A DNA stretch of 64,000 nucleotides, from positions 219,603,673 to 219,667,672 of the forward strand of contig NC_134568.1 of the NCBI RefSeq assembly GCF_050947875.1, given 5' to 3'. Made by a program: the position numbers and the translations under genes. Positions 18,245 to 29,651 of this stretch are shown in pieces; the first letter of the stretch is position 1, and every line of letters starts with the position of its first letter. The notes under the pieces were generated by a model. It ran no database searches, was not told the origin of the DNA, and saw only the letters and a program-made list of their open reading frames with translations. The stretch is from Dermacentor variabilis (Eukaryota; Arthropoda; Arachnida; Ixodida; Ixodidae).

Positions 18245-20530
18245 GCCTCCCTTCTCTTTTCTGTAAAGTAGGAGCTCCGACTTGGCGGGGGGGCATCGAA
18301 GTCCGGTGGGGCGGAGTTACTCCTCGATCACGTCAATCGCCTCCTGCATGGCTTCTTCGACTCTGCCCTCGCAGCCGCGGGAGCACCATATGGTGATGTC
18401 ATCGGCGTAAATGATGTGCCTGACGTCCTCGACGCGTGCCAACCTCTCGGAAAGACGAATCATGCAGATGTTAAACAATGTTGGGGAGATGACGGCGCCC
18501 TGAGGAGTGCCCCGCCCTCCGAGGGGCACAGCTTCGGAGCGGAAGTCTCCAATGCGAAGCTTGGCCTTCCTGTCAGTTAGAAAACAGCTGACGTAGTTGT
18601 GGAATCTAGAACCGAGACCCAGGTCTGAAATGGCCTTGACGATGAAGGTGTGGAGCACGTTGTCGAAAGCCTTCTTGAGGTCCAGACCGAGCAGAGCCTT
18701 GACGTCTCTGGAACGGCCATTCACAATCTGATGCTTGATTAGTTTCATGGCATCCTGCGTTGAGAGTCCGACACGGAAGCCGATCATGTTGTACGTGTAA
18801 ACCTCGTTGTCTTCGAGGTACCCGTTAAGCCTGTTGAGGACGGCGCGCTGCATGACCTTGCCGACGCAGGAGGTCAGAGAAATCGGCCTCAAGTTTTCGA
18901 TGTTCGGTTCCTTGCCGGGCTTGGGAAGGAGCACCATGCAGGCTGTCTTCCATTCTGCAGGTACAATGCCGCTCTTCCAGGACTCGTTTATCTTGTCGGT
19001 CAGAAAGACAATCGACGTGTCGTCGAGATTTCTCAACATACTGTTGGTGACTCCGTCCGGACCCGGCGCAGACTTGCGGTTGAGCGCGAAGATGGCCTGT
19101 CTGACCTCGGCAATGGAGAAGTCTTCATCCAGCTCGGGGCGTGGAGGGCCTCGGTAGTCCGGGAGTTGGGTCGACGGATCTCCGTCGCGACGGACAGGCA
19201 GGTACTTCTGTATGAGTTTTGCGACGAGTTCATCGACCGTGTTAGACCTGGTGGCTTCGCGAAGGGCCCGGGCCAACGTATGCCTTTGATTTGACTTCTA
19301 GCCGCTTTCATCGAGAAGGTGCTTCAGCATACCCCAGGATTTGCCGTTGCGCATCTGTCCGTCGATGGATTCGCAGAGCTCGTCCCACTGCTGCTGGCAT
19401 AGCGCCTTGCAGTGGTCTTCGATGACCTTGTTGAGCTTCGAAATCTTCTTTCGGAGTCTGCGATTGAGCCTTTGACCCTTCCATTGGCGGAGCATGGCGG
19501 TTTTGGTCTCGATCAGGTGGGCAAGTCTGCTGTCCAGCCGCTCGACGTCGAGATCTGTTTCCACTTTCTTGGTGGCCGCGGAAGCGTCGTTCCGGATGCC
19601 TTCACACCATTCTTCGAGAGTGGCGGGTGCCCTGGCTCTCCCGGGTTCGTCACGAATCTTGCGAAAATGGTCCCAATCGATGAACGTGAATTCCCTGACC
19701 CTGCTCCGAGACACCTTGAAGTTGGTCTCGAGAATGTAGTGGTCGCTGCCGAACTCCATGGCGGTGTTCTCCCAACCCACGTCCTCGACGTTCCTCACGA
19801 AGGCGAGGTCGGGTGTCGAGCCCCGGGTGATGCAGTTGCCAATGCGCGTAGGAAAATTCTTGTCAGTGACCAGAGTGAGGTCCATCTCGTTGGCGTCTTG
19901 CCACAGTTTGCGCCCCTTGGTAGTGTCGTAGACGTAACCCCAGATGCCATATGGTGCGTTGAAGTCGCCAACGACTACGAAGGGTGGAGGGCCGGCCAAG
20001 TCGGTCGCCTTCTTGAGAATGGTCTTGAACTGCTGGCGCGAGTCTCTGGGGTTGCTATATACATTGAGGACGAACACGCTGTTTCTGCGCTGATTCCGCT
20101 GCGGAACGTCGAGCAGGATCTCAACCATGACATATTCGATTCTACCCCTCGCCAGCTTGAGGTCGTGGGTGATATCAGTTAGCCGTTTATCGATCAAGGT
20201 GCAAATCCCTCGCCCCCCGGGCCGGCCCGACACGGCCCTGTATCCCCGGAGCGAGGCGGCGGAGATTATTGTTTCCTGGAGAGCAATGACCTGAGGTTTC
20301 GCAGAGAAAGACCTGAATAACTGCTGCAGAGGGGCTTTTTTGTTAGAATACCCTCTGCAGTTCCATTGCCAAATGCGAAAACTCTCTTTGAATCTACCAC
20401 CTAACGGGGCAGTTAGGCCTGCGCAAAGAATGGGTCCTCCTGTCGGCGCGCTCGTCGGATAATGAAGTGTAGCTTCCTTTAGTATGGCGGGAACGGTTAG
20501 CGGTTGTACGACGGAGGCGGATGAAGCCAC
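18245..20530 (-). pseudogene. I-type LINE endonuclease and reverse transcriptase
   Basis: The endonuclease part (19298-20530 frame) has RIWQWNCRGYSNKKAPLQQL, VIALQETI, VVVGDFNAPYGIWGY, STPDLAFVRN and EFGSDHYIL, the APE-type motifs. The RT part (18317-19276, same frame) has MVLLPKPGKE, LRPISLTSCVGKV, LLGLDLKKAFDNV (first Asp), RGTPQGAVISPTLFN and HIIYADDITIW (YADD). Two in-frame stops interrupt it: TAG at 19298-19300, at a position that is Ser-like in the 47-kb copy, and TAA after VIEE near 18317, where TAC (Tyr) is expected. Apart from these the frame is continuous. Confidence 0.85.
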
Positions 20531-21600
20531 GCCTCAATGGCGTCGATGCGATCTGCGAGAGCTCCGAGGCCCCTGTTGGGGTCCCCGAGCGCAACCTGAA
20601 TTTGGCAAACGTTATCACTGGAGGCAAGCGACGCTAGCGGTGGCCTGTTTGAGGCCGTCTGCCAGCCCAATGAGACTTTGCTTAATCTCGCTGACTTCTG
20701 CAGACAACGCACCCGATTCACATGTTTGTTTGAGTACTGCCCTGCGTTTGGAGGACGTCGCAGTACCGTCTACCGGAGCTGGGATTGGAGTCTCGGTGGC
20801 CGTGACTGACGCACCGTTACCCGACACATTCGAAACGAGTTCCCTGATCTCTGAGATTTCGCTAACTAGTGTCTTGATCGTGTTCTCGAGGTCGTCGTTT
20901 TCTTTGCGTCAGCGAATGACTTCCGCGTCTCTAGCTTGCTCTGTGGGCGGGTTGCTAGGAGATGTCATAGGAGCCTGGGTATTGGCGCCGGGCTTGGGTC
21001 GTACCAGATCGGCCCAAAGAAGGGTCGGCTGCTTTCCGCAACGTGTGGAGGCGGGCTGAGGCCCGGATGCTGGCTGGGTTCTGGAATCCGGGAGGCCCCT
21101 GGAACCGGATCTGGACCTGGATCTGGATCGCAACAGAGATCTTGACCTCGACCTCGCCCTGTAGACGGAGCGGCTCCTGGTGCGACCGCTGGAGCGGCCA
21201 CGAGACCTGGATCTCCCCCTGGACCGGGAGCGGCTGAGACCGTATTGGCGTTCAGGCGATGCTTGCCGGCCTTGATTCGCGCTCTCCATGGGCGGGAAAT
21301 GTTCGGCGTTGAGGGCGCGGGAGCGTTGCCCCCGTCTGCACCTGACGAGATATGGTGTCTGAAATCGTCGCTTGCACTCCTTGGCGGCGGTAAGGTGGTC
21401 GCCTCCGCACAGCTTGCATTTGGGATCGCACCTATGCTGAGCGTCGGGGTTTGCTTCTCCGCATCCTCTGCAGATGGCGTCGTTGGGCGAAGGGCAGACG
21501 TCAGAGCGGTGCCCGAGTCTCCCGCAGCTGTAACACACGTCCATTTGCTTGTGAAGTAAAGTGCACCTGACGATAGCGCCGACAGTGCTCAGTACTGTTC
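20497..21600 (-). pseudogene. I-type LINE gag-like ORF1 with zinc knuckles, 5' truncated
   Basis: Three Cys-His knuckles open the surviving part: CYSCGRLGHRSDVC (C-x2-C-x4-H-x4-C), CRGCGEANPDAQHRC and CKLCGGDHLTAAKEC. An Arg-Ser-rich stretch follows (SRSRSRGRSRSRGRSSGRTR), then a C-terminal part ending around ADRIDAIEAW. A single in-frame TGA at 20909-20911 splits it; the same frame continues to 20615, and the last part is shifted. Its end overlaps the start of the endonuclease frame, as in the intact copy at 50.1 kb. The protein would bind the LINE RNA. Confidence 0.8.
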
Positions 21601-21737
21601 ACATGGTTAAGTTCTGTATATGCTGCCATGAATAAAACCGGGGAAGAAAAAAGTGGCTGTCGTAAAGCACCCAGCACACTACCGATACAGGACACCTACT
21701 AAGGAACGCTCGCTTGCGTTCAGACAAACCGCCGCGT

Positions 21738-21972
21738 ACACAGCTCAGTGGATGTGGCGTTGCTGCGCCGAGCTCGAGGTCACGGGTTCTATCCCGGTCG
21801 CGGCTGCCGCATTACAATGGGGGCGTAATGCAAGAACGCTCGTGTGCCGAGCATTTGGTGCTTGTTAAAAAAAAAAGAAACAGGCGGACAAAATTAATGC
21901 GGAGTCTCCCCACTACAGCGTACCTCGTAGTCATACCGTGGTTTTGGCTGGTAAAATGCCAAAATTAATATA
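21738..21972 (+). mobile_element. tRNA-derived SINE, second type
   Basis: The head has GTGGCGTTGCTGCGCCGAGC (box A region) and CACGGGTTCTATCCCGG (box B, close to GGTTCRANTCC). The body reads GCATTACAATGGGGGCGTAA, GTGCCGAGCATTTGGTGC, an A-run, AATTAATGCGGAGTC and CGTGGTTTTGGCTGGTAAAA, ending AAAATTAATATAATTT. This head-plus-body arrangement is one I know as very frequent in ixodid tick genomes. The A-run and several substitutions show it is an old copy. Confidence 0.75.
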
Positions 21973-24360
21973 ATTTGCGGTAAGACAGAAGTGAAACGCA
22001 GCCTATACTTTGAATTGAATTTTATTCATATAAATATTGACGACGCTTGCATTAATGTGTTTGAACCCATAGCCAGAGGCTATAATTCCGGGTCCAATAG
22101 AGAATGCGCATTCGATAAGTATCGGTGCACAAAACGTGGATACTAGTGATTTCGGAGACATGAAAGAGCAGACGTACTACATACAAACATCACCACTGTG
22201 AATTCAAACCAAAATAAAACTAGTTACCACCCTCGCATTGTTTTTAAAAGGAGCGCTGCGGGTATTGGACGTAATTACGAGAGTGTTTTCAATCAAATGG
22301 AAGCCCGTTCCACGCCTTCACCTTCTCACTTGCGAACTCTAGCTGCTCTTCCTCGCCATCTTTTCGAGACTTCTTCGAGGTCCAAACAGGTATTTCGACT
22401 GCTTCTAAGCTTCATTTCCTTTCCATTCTGATATCAGCGTGCTCTTGCATGGTACGATGAGTAGGCGGACAAACGCATCAATGATGCCTATGTCGACTGC
22501 AGTGTATGTCTTACACTGTTGACGGGGAAAATTGCAAACACACTTCATAGCCTAGTTGCAGAAGTACTGCCGTGATGTGGGACTGTTAGTGGAATCATGG
22601 TATATAAGGAAAACTTCCGGATTGCCTGCAGTACATTAACGAATCAGTTCTTATGGTAAGACGCAACCAAGCGGGAAAAAAAAATATTCGCCGAGTGCTT
22701 TACTCAAGAGCAATCACGCTTCATGCATTTGAAAAGTACCGAAACTCTGAAATCCACAAAATGAACTCCGAGAACTCTCTAATTTACTTATCAGTTTACT
22801 TGAAATAATAAAATATATAATGTTATCACGGTTCATTCTTGTTCAGCAATATGTAGGTGCCTTTAACTGTTCAATGAAACCCTCAGTATGTGCCGTTAGT
22901 TAGTTAAATAGCTCTCACAAAACATAATAAAAAAACGCAGTGCAATGGCGCTGTCCTTGAATAGGCGTTCATCGGATATTTGCAATGCCAGAATGCTAAT
23001 TATGCAAGCCACGTACAAAAGCTTCCCTCGCGTGGATGTTTAGTTGTGATGTACTGACAACGTACTCTAAATGTCCTGCATGCGGAAGAACTGCACCGAA
23101 TAGTTTCGGCCACCTGAGTGGTTTGCAGAAAATTTCAGCCGATGTACTCGGCGCTCAGCGTTGGATATTAAAAAGCCTGACTTCGTGCATGCTCACGTGC
23201 TCGACGCACAAGCAAAGCCAAGGAGAGAGGGAGATCAACTTTATTTTACAAACGGCTCTTTTTTCCGTCTGCGTGATCTGACTTATGCATTAAAGGGCGA
23301 CTGAGTGAGGCGGTCACACACACGCGTGCCTTATATGACCCCTCTTAATAACCCAAGTTCGCCGATGTCGCGCACCTTCGTGTCATAATAACGTCTGTCT
23401 GCTTTCTGTGCGTACAGTGCAGCTGCTCACGAAATTTCAGACACACAGAAATCACGAAATAGAAAAACTTGATTTTATTTGGGAAGCCTATACGCGTGCC
23501 GTATAGAACAGAGATGGTAAAAAAACGTGCACTCGCGAGTGCACTATTTTTTTTTGCACCAATATGTTTCCTCGCCTGACGAGTTTTCGTCGAACACTTG
23601 GCTACAAAAAACAGAGATATAGACGTTCCTGTCGCGAGCGGGGTGGGTGAAGTGCGATAAGGACATTGCACCTCTCAAATCCATGCTATTCACCTAGGCT
23701 GCAAGATTATCTCTAATTTTTCTCTGTTAGTATGACCTCCACGTTGCAGCAACTCCCGTGAAGAGCTGTGCAAATAATAACGGGAATGTGACACAATTTG
23801 CCGCGCAGCTGACGTTGGAATACATATTGTGGTGCGTTACGCGGAGCCATTCACAATCGAATGCGGAAGTTGCGTTCCCATGAAATACCTATTAATTATT
23901 TCGCGGCTCGTTATCTTCAGGGATGTGGTTGTTGTCAAGCTAATCTTATGGTCTTGTTCTCTTTTTTTTTTACTATAATAAACTGACGATATACATCTGT
24001 TGCTAGCAGTTGGTGCTAGCATCGTAGAGTTTTAGATAGTAGAGTTTTTCTTCTTTTTTTTTTTGGGGGGGGGCGTATAAAGTAGTAAACGTGGTTAAAA
24101 ATTGGCAGTGCATGTATTTTTGGAGATGATTGGCAATGTTACTGTGATTAACAATTTATTTTATGATGGGTTTGTAATTGCATGGTGATGATATATTTTA
24201 TATGTTGCGATGATAACCATGAAGAGCAGCACACACTCGGTGCTAGTAAGCATGCTAGGAAGCGGGCTTCGCCGACTTGCAACGAGAACTCGCACGTGTA
24301 CTATTTCCAAGAGAGTAAAGCTTTATTTAGAAAAGACGAAAAAAGAAAGGAGGAGGAGGA
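21973..24360. other. Non-coding span, no gene recognised
   Basis: Contains TTGAATTGAATTTTATTCATATAAA at 22010-22034, which on minus looks like an L2-type LINE tail, and GATCAACTTTATTTTAC near 23234, similar to the I-type LINE end. In neither case can coding sequence be followed. An 18-bp palindrome at 23527-23544 is listed separately. Poly-T and G-runs occur at 24050-24075. No host exon was found. Confidence 0.45.
23527..23544. repeat. Perfect 18-bp palindrome
   Basis: GTGCACTCGCGAGTGCAC is identical to its reverse complement. A-rich sequence lies on its left and a T-run on its right. A single perfect palindrome of this length is only mildly unexpected in 64 kb. Confidence 0.85.
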
Positions 24361-24418
24361 ATAAACTTTATTAGTTGAAATGAGCCGACGGTAAAATAGT
24401 CCGAGGTGGGCGGCGCCC

Positions 24419-25290
24419 CTAGTCCAGGTTGCCGTGGGCCTGAGCTGATAGCTTGGCCCTGCTCACCAGGCGATGCTGGTCTTCAGGGCTCGAGCTTGTC
24501 AGCTGGGCCTCCCACTGCTCGACGGTTGGTCCGGTGATGGGCGGTGTCGATGGGTTTTGTTGACATTCCCATACAATGTGGTAGAGGGTACTGGGCGTAG
24601 AGCAGAAGGCGCATTTGTGAGTATAGATCGTAGGATACATGGCGTGTAGCAGGGTGCCGTGCGGGAATGTGCCGGTCTGTAGTCTTCGGAAGATCACCGC
24701 CTCTTCTCTTGTCAGCTGGGGATGCGGGGGTGGATAGATCCTTCTACGCAGTCTGTAGTGGCTCAGGATATCGGCGTATCTTTTCGGGACGCTATCTTGT
24801 TGGTCTACCGTCTACCGGTGATCGTGAACCTGGTGGGATAGCCCGGAGAATGTGATCTCGGGCAGCGGCATTAGCCGCTACATTACCCGCCAGGGACTCG
24901 TGTCCCGGGGCCCAGACAATGTACACTTCTGGAAAATTGTCTCGTTTTTCGATGATGCTCAGGGCTTGTGTGGAAATGCGGCCCTTTTGGTAATTTCTAC
25001 ATGCTGTTTGTGAGTCAGTGATGATTGTGATTAGATCTTCCTCTCGCTGGCCCGTAGTGGCCGCCAGGGCTATCACCGTTTCTTCCGCGCAGTCGATGTC
25101 TGGAGTGCTTACCGAGGCCGCTGCTACCTCTTGTCCTTGGCCGTTGATCACGCTGAAAGCGTAGGCCGCTCTGTTCTTGTACTTTGCCGCGTCGGTGTAT
25201 CAGACTTCTCCTTGTTTTCGTCCTTCGTAGGCCTTACGTAGAGCTTTCACTCTCGCTCGCCTCCTTTCTCTGTGGTATTCAGGGTGCATG
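24419..25290 (-). pseudogene. I-type LINE RNase H and zinc tail
   Basis: RNase H motifs on minus: YTDAAKYKNRAAYAFSVING (first Asp), DCAEETVIALAATTG (Glu), LITIITDSQTACRNYQKG (second Asp) and VYIVWAPGHESLAGNVAAN (His). The terminal frame 24419-24697 includes FRRLQTGTFPHGTLLHAMYP, CAFCSTPSTLYHIVWEC (zinc tail) and a stop after AHGNLD. A TGA lies just before YTDAAKY, where Trp is expected, and stops and frameshifts separate the RNase H frame from the tail. The RT frame upstream shifts near 25295 (PRNMHPEYHRERR in the shifted frame). Confidence 0.8.
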
Positions 25291-27563
25291 TTTCTCGGGA
25301 CGCCGGCCCACCGTGATCTTCTCCCTCAGGGGTAGAGGAACCCGCTGTTTTGTTGACTCATATTCGACTGGGTAGCCCAGTCTTATTAGCGTGTCCCTAC
25401 CCGTGCTGGTGAGCTTGAGTCGCTCTATCTGGCTCGTCTTGTGGGCCTCTACTAGTTCCTCCCAAGTATTCTGGATGTCCAGGCTGAGTAGCTTCCCCGT
25501 CGACGTCGTCGGTGGAAGCCCCAGTGCCAGCTTGTAGTTCTTTTGTATTAGGGTGTTCAATTTGTCTCTCTCGCTGTTCTTGAGACCTAGGTACGGGGTG
25601 CCGTAAGTGACTCTGCTGATTATCAGGGCTTGTATTAATCTGATTGTGTCCTGCTCTTTCAGGCCGTGCTTTTTGTTTGTCACTCTTCGCACCAAGTGCG
25701 CGACTTGGGTAACTGTCGCTTCCAGTTTTTTAATGGCGGTGAGACCGGCACCGTCCTTCTGGAGAGTGAGGCCCAGAATACAGAGTGTGTCCACCTTGGG
25801 TATGTTGACTCCATTTAGTGTCAACGTTGGGTCAGGTGTCTCCTGCGGAGGCCGCCCTCTTGTCCTCTTTTTGAGGATCAGGAGCTCCGACTTTTCCGGT
25901 GCGCGTGAAAGACCGCAGCGGTGTAGATAATGCTCGATCCTGTCGATGGCTTCCTGCAGGGCGTCTTGTTGTTCGCCCACCGATCCTGTGCACGTCCACA
26001 TGGTCAGGTCGTCTGCATACATTGCGTGACGGATACCCCTGATGTTCTCCAAGAGGTTCGGCGATCCCCTCATCGCTATATTGAACAGCAACGGGGAGAT
26101 CACCGACCCCTGGGGGGTTCCTTTCTGCGGTATTTGGAACTTCTCGTTCCTGAGAGATTCCCCAGGCCTATGGTCGCCGTTCTACCCGTCAGGAAGTCCT
26201 GGACGTAGTTGTATGTCCGCCGTCCGCAGTTGGTATGTTGTAGGCTGTTTAGCACTGCTTCGTGTGAGACGTTGTCGAAGGCTCCCTTCACGTCGAGTGT
26301 CAGGATGGCACTCTTGTGGAATGTGCTGAGGCCGCCGATGACTTCTTCTTTAAGCTGAAGTAGAATGTCCTGGGTGGAGAGGTTAGGCCGGAAACCGAAC
26401 ATAGTGTTCGGCAGGTGCCCACCTTCTTCCAGGTAGGGCGAGAGACGATTGTGGACCATGTGCTCAAAGAGTTTTCCCGCGCATGACGTGAGAGAGATCG
26501 GACGCAGGTTCCGTTGGTTGATGGGCTTGCCGGGTTTCGGGATCATCGTTACGTCCGCGTGCTTCCAGGAAGCCGGTATACTGCCGGTCTCCCAGCTTTC
26601 ATTGATATACTTTAGTAAAGTCTCAGTCGCCCCGTCGTCCAGGTTACGAAGGGTCTTGTTGTTAATTTTATTTCTGCCGGGCATCGTGTTTCTTGTGAGA
26701 TTTCTTAAGGCTGCCTCGATCTCCGATTTGGTGAAAGGTTGGTCTAAATCCGGATTGGGTTCCCCCTCGTACTCCGGGTGAATGACTGGCTGCGTCTTCC
26801 GTTGTTGCTCGTCTCCGATGTATTTCCCGGTGATGGCTTCGAGCGCTTCTTCTTCGGTTCCCTGGAAGTTGTGTATAAGTCTTTGTATGTGTTGCCCCGT
26901 GACAGTTTTTGATTCCGTCTTCGCCAGAAGGGTCTTTAGAATGGCGCAGGTCTTTCGGTTGCTGAGGGTTCCCTGTAACTGGTCGCACACTTGATTCCAG
27001 TTCTGACGTCCGAGTTTTTCAGCATACTCCTCCGCCTGCCGCGAGACTGCGGCAATGCGGATCTTGAGTTTGCGGTTTCTCTTCTGCTTCTTCCATCTCT
27101 TCAAAAGTCCTCGCCTGGCCTCCCAGAGGTGAAGTAGGTGTGGGTCGACTTCGGGATTGTCCGCAGTGAGTTGGATGGTCTTTGTGTACTTGGTAACCAA
27201 GTCCATCACGTTCTTGGTCCACTCCTCGATGTCCTCTAGGCTTCTGGGGTGTTCATCTTTCCTGAAAGCAGGCCAGTCCGTAATTTTTGCCTGACCTAAT
27301 CTCACGGGGGTTTTGTGGTGCATGATTTCGGTCTGGATGATATGATGGTCGCTGCCCAGAGTCTCGTCCAGTCTCAACCACTCGACTTGCCTTAAGCCAG
27401 TGGAGAAGGTCAGGTCTGGGCTGGTGTCTCTGGAGACACTGTTGCCGATTCTAGTTGGTATTAGAGGATCGGTCCACAGCGTCAGCTGGTGGTGTTGTAC
27501 CACGTTGTGCACGTCCATACCCTTCTTGTTGGTTGATCGGTCGCTTCCCAGAGTCTCGTTCAT
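25279..27563 (-). pseudogene. I-type LINE reverse transcriptase with residual endonuclease
   Basis: Frame 26100-27563 begins in the last third of the endonuclease (VQHHQLTLWTDPLIPTRIGN, TSPDLTFSTG, ETLGSDHHII) and runs into RT (VTMIPKPGKP, LRPISLTSCAGKLF, ILTLDVKGAFDNVSHEAV with the first Asp). Frame 25279-26103 continues after a shift with ISPLLFNIAM, HAMYADDLTMW (YADD) and KSELLILKKR. The shift is a 2-base CT duplication near 26155-26165 (AATCTCTCAGG), upstream of the GTPQGSVISPLLF box. RT catalytic Asp residues are intact, but the metal-binding half of the endonuclease (QE and GDFNAP motifs) is gone. Confidence 0.85.
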
Positions 27564-28706
27564 CTGGGCTTCTCAGATGGGGTATTTTGGCTTTTTCCTT
27601 GCCTGCTCTTTTTCCCTTTCTAGGATGGAGATGCGTTGGCTGAGCTCGTTGCCCATCTGGGTACAAACGCTCCTGGCGGAGCGTTTGTACGGCTGCTTCG
27701 ACGGTGGCTGCCACAGATTTGCTTATGGTGTCGACGGCCTGAGCCAGTTCGGCTCGGAACTCATTTCTCAGTTCGGCCTTGTCTTCGGTTCGGTCCTTGT
27801 TCATCTTGTACTCTATTCCCGATTCTAGGTCCTCTATCGGGGGAGTATGTTCCCTCGGCGGCGTTGGTGTTGCGTTCGGTTTCTGCTGTTTTTTGCAATT
27901 GGTCAATGAGATGTTGGAGCTTCCTCTCCAAGGCTTGTTCCCTGGCCTGAGCTCTTCTGTCCCGTTCCTCCTGACGTCCTTCTTGCTGTTCTAGACGCTT
28001 CGTGAGCACTTCATTCCGCTTCATGAGGTCGGCGTTTTGCCTTCTGAGGGAGGAGATTGTTTTCTCGTATCTCGAATTTCGCTCTTGTGTCGGCAGTGAG
28101 GGAAATGGGTCGGTTGTCGACTTGGAACTGGCTGCCACTTCCGCCCAACTGATCTTCTGCTGTTCTTGCTGTTGCTTACTTGTTCCATATTGCGAGGAGC
28201 TTGAACTTGTCTCCCTTGTTATAGGTGGTTGTCGGCCTCTTGATTTACTTCTGTCCCTCACGTGCAGGGGTGGGGGTCTTGGCTTGAGCCTTTTCTCGCA
28301 CTCCTTGCTTGCCGTCTCGTGAGGTAGTCCACATAGTTTGCACTGCTACTGGCAATCATGATCTGCTTGTAGGTTCTGCACCCCGCACCGGTTGCAGATA
28401 CGTTTGTCTGGGTTGGGGCATACGTCCTGCCGGTGGCCTATTTCTCCGCAGGCCTTGCAATACTGTATCGATCTGCGGTATGGGCGGCAACGTGTGTACG
28501 AGCCGGCCACCTTCACATAGAAAGGGATGTGCGGACCTTCGAAGGTGATAACTGCTGAGGTAGATTTGCCGAGCATCCTCACATGCAGGATGCCACAGTT
28601 GTTGGCTGCCAGTAGTTCCGCAAGTCGTTTCTCCGTCGTACACGCAGTGATACCATGCACGACTCCACGTACTGTTCCTGGGAGCGGTTCGATGTACGGC
28701 GTCATC
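27540..28706 (-). pseudogene. I-type LINE gag-like ORF1, N-terminally truncated
   Basis: On minus: a domain with GTVRGVVHGITACTTEKRLA, then zinc knuckles CKACGEIGHRQDVC and CNRCGVQNLQADHDC. After a frame break come a Ser/Gln-rich stretch and a long charged coiled-coil segment (ENEVLTKRLEQQEGRQEERD-like heptads at 27850-28060). The third knuckle is damaged at about 28345. The C-terminal region ends at the junction with the residual endonuclease near 27540. The role would be RNA binding and assembly of the LINE ribonucleoprotein. Confidence 0.8.
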
Positions 28707-28860
28707 TGAAAAAAGAAAGAAAAAGAAAAAAGAAAAATGTGAGTGCAGGTCCTAGTCCAGGGCCCCACTGGCTTGAGCGGCTCAGCCAGCTAGCTGTCCT
28801 GTTCCTCATCCGCAAGCCATGCCTCCCACTGCCTTAGAAAGTGACCCAAGAGGTTCACTG
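28707..28860 (-). pseudogene. 3' end of a further I-type LINE
   Basis: On minus the sequence reads HLLGHFLRQWEAWLADEEQD and, after an in-frame stop, LAEPLKPVGPW, then a T-, C- and A-rich tail (AAAAATGAG reversed; TTTTTCTTTTTC at 28707-28740). It parallels VEQWEAQLTSSSPEDQHRLV at the end of the 24.4-kb element. About 150 bases survive. Its tail is directly joined to the truncated gag of the neighbouring LINE. Confidence 0.55.
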
Positions 28861-29430
28861 TTAGAGTTGCAGCACTGACTCAAGTTGGCGTCATAGAAAA
28901 GCGGTTAGATCCGGATATAAATGGATAAACACCGGAAAGTGTTTGAAGCATCGTAAGAATGCTCATCGCATGAATTAAAACGAGACTTCATAAATTTATC
29001 AATACCGCGAATAATTATTGAATAATCCGATTAGCGTTCATTCAGCAGGAGCACTCGTAACGTGTTGCTCTACTGATGGCACACTTAGAACAGCTGGCTG
29101 CTTTGCAAATTTTTACCACATAAACATATTTTGCAGAAGGCAGCAAAGTGCGCTCCAAGCACTATCGTGTTTGCTCTTCCTTTAGCCTCGCCCATGCACG
29201 CGTATGCAAGCAAGAGGAAGGGTACGTGTTGCTAACTGGACTAGAACTTAGCCTCGAAGTACTGTAGTTAATAGCTCCGCCTAAGAGCCATTTGTCATAT
29301 GCACCAGGCGCCGAGAATTCAGTGAATATAAAGTATGCGTGAGCGGGCGAACCCCGTCTGTGTCAAAAACGCATCACGTGTGCCGATATCAACAGTGATA
29401 CTAGGGCACGCAATTTCTTATTTCGATTTT
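28861..29430. other. Non-coding span, no gene recognised
   Basis: AT-rich sequence with no frame of interest and no repeat that I recognise elsewhere in the window. Confidence 0.55.
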
Positions 29431-29605
29431 TTAGGCACCCGTTCCTGCGTTGAGCGTCGGCGTGCCTCGGCGTCCCTCGTCCTACCTCGGCGTAACCCAT
29501 GCGAACGAGTACACAGAAGGATGAAAGAGCGAACGCGGAGCGCAGCAGGTGATGAAAGACTGCGATAGCGAAGAGAGCGCGGGGAGGAAAGCGGGGGAAG
29601 CCACA
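29430..29605 (-). repeat. GC-rich dispersed repeat, second copy
   Basis: Reverse complement of the 8590-8870 repeat: it contains CGCAGGAACGGGTGCCTAA, CGCGTTCGCTCTTTCATCC and CGCTTTCCTCCCCGCG in matching order. An extra stretch rich in GCCGAGG lies between the GGTTAC word and the GACGCTC word. It ends near the 5' end of the esterase LINE fragment at 29652. Confidence 0.6.
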
Positions 29606-29651
29606 TTGAAGCACCACCAGGTGGCGCTCACGTCTCCGCATCCGCTGGGTA

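Larger units (their letters stand above)
17393..21600 (-). mobile_element. I-type LINE with gag, EN, RT and RNase H (minus), 5' truncated
   Basis: The order on minus is gag (20497-21600), endonuclease-RT (18245-20530), RNase H and zinc tail (17520-18240), then a 3' end with AATAAAGTTTATTCAC at about 17393-17407. The 5' end is lost inside gag just before the zinc knuckles. There is also an internal deletion between the RT palm and RNase H. Coding damage is mostly single nonsense changes, so the copy is moderately young. No target duplication could be identified. Confidence 0.85.
24363..28706 (-). mobile_element. I-type LINE (second subfamily), minus, endonuclease half deleted
   Basis: The order on minus is gag (27540-28706), a residual C-terminal half of the endonuclease joined directly to it, RT (25290-27560), RNase H (24792-25290) and zinc tail (24419-24790). 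The 3' end is AACTAATAAAGTTTATTCC at 24360-24378. Gag is 5' truncated at a poly-pyrimidine tract that belongs to the neighbouring LINE tail (28707-28740). Protein identity to the 17.4-kb and 46.5-kb elements is clearly partial, so this is a separate subfamily. Confidence 0.85.

Noticed and set aside
29335..29641. Arg/Ser-rich frames on both strands
   Set aside because: They derive from the GC-rich dispersed repeat that has a second copy at 8.6 kb; no independent coding evidence.
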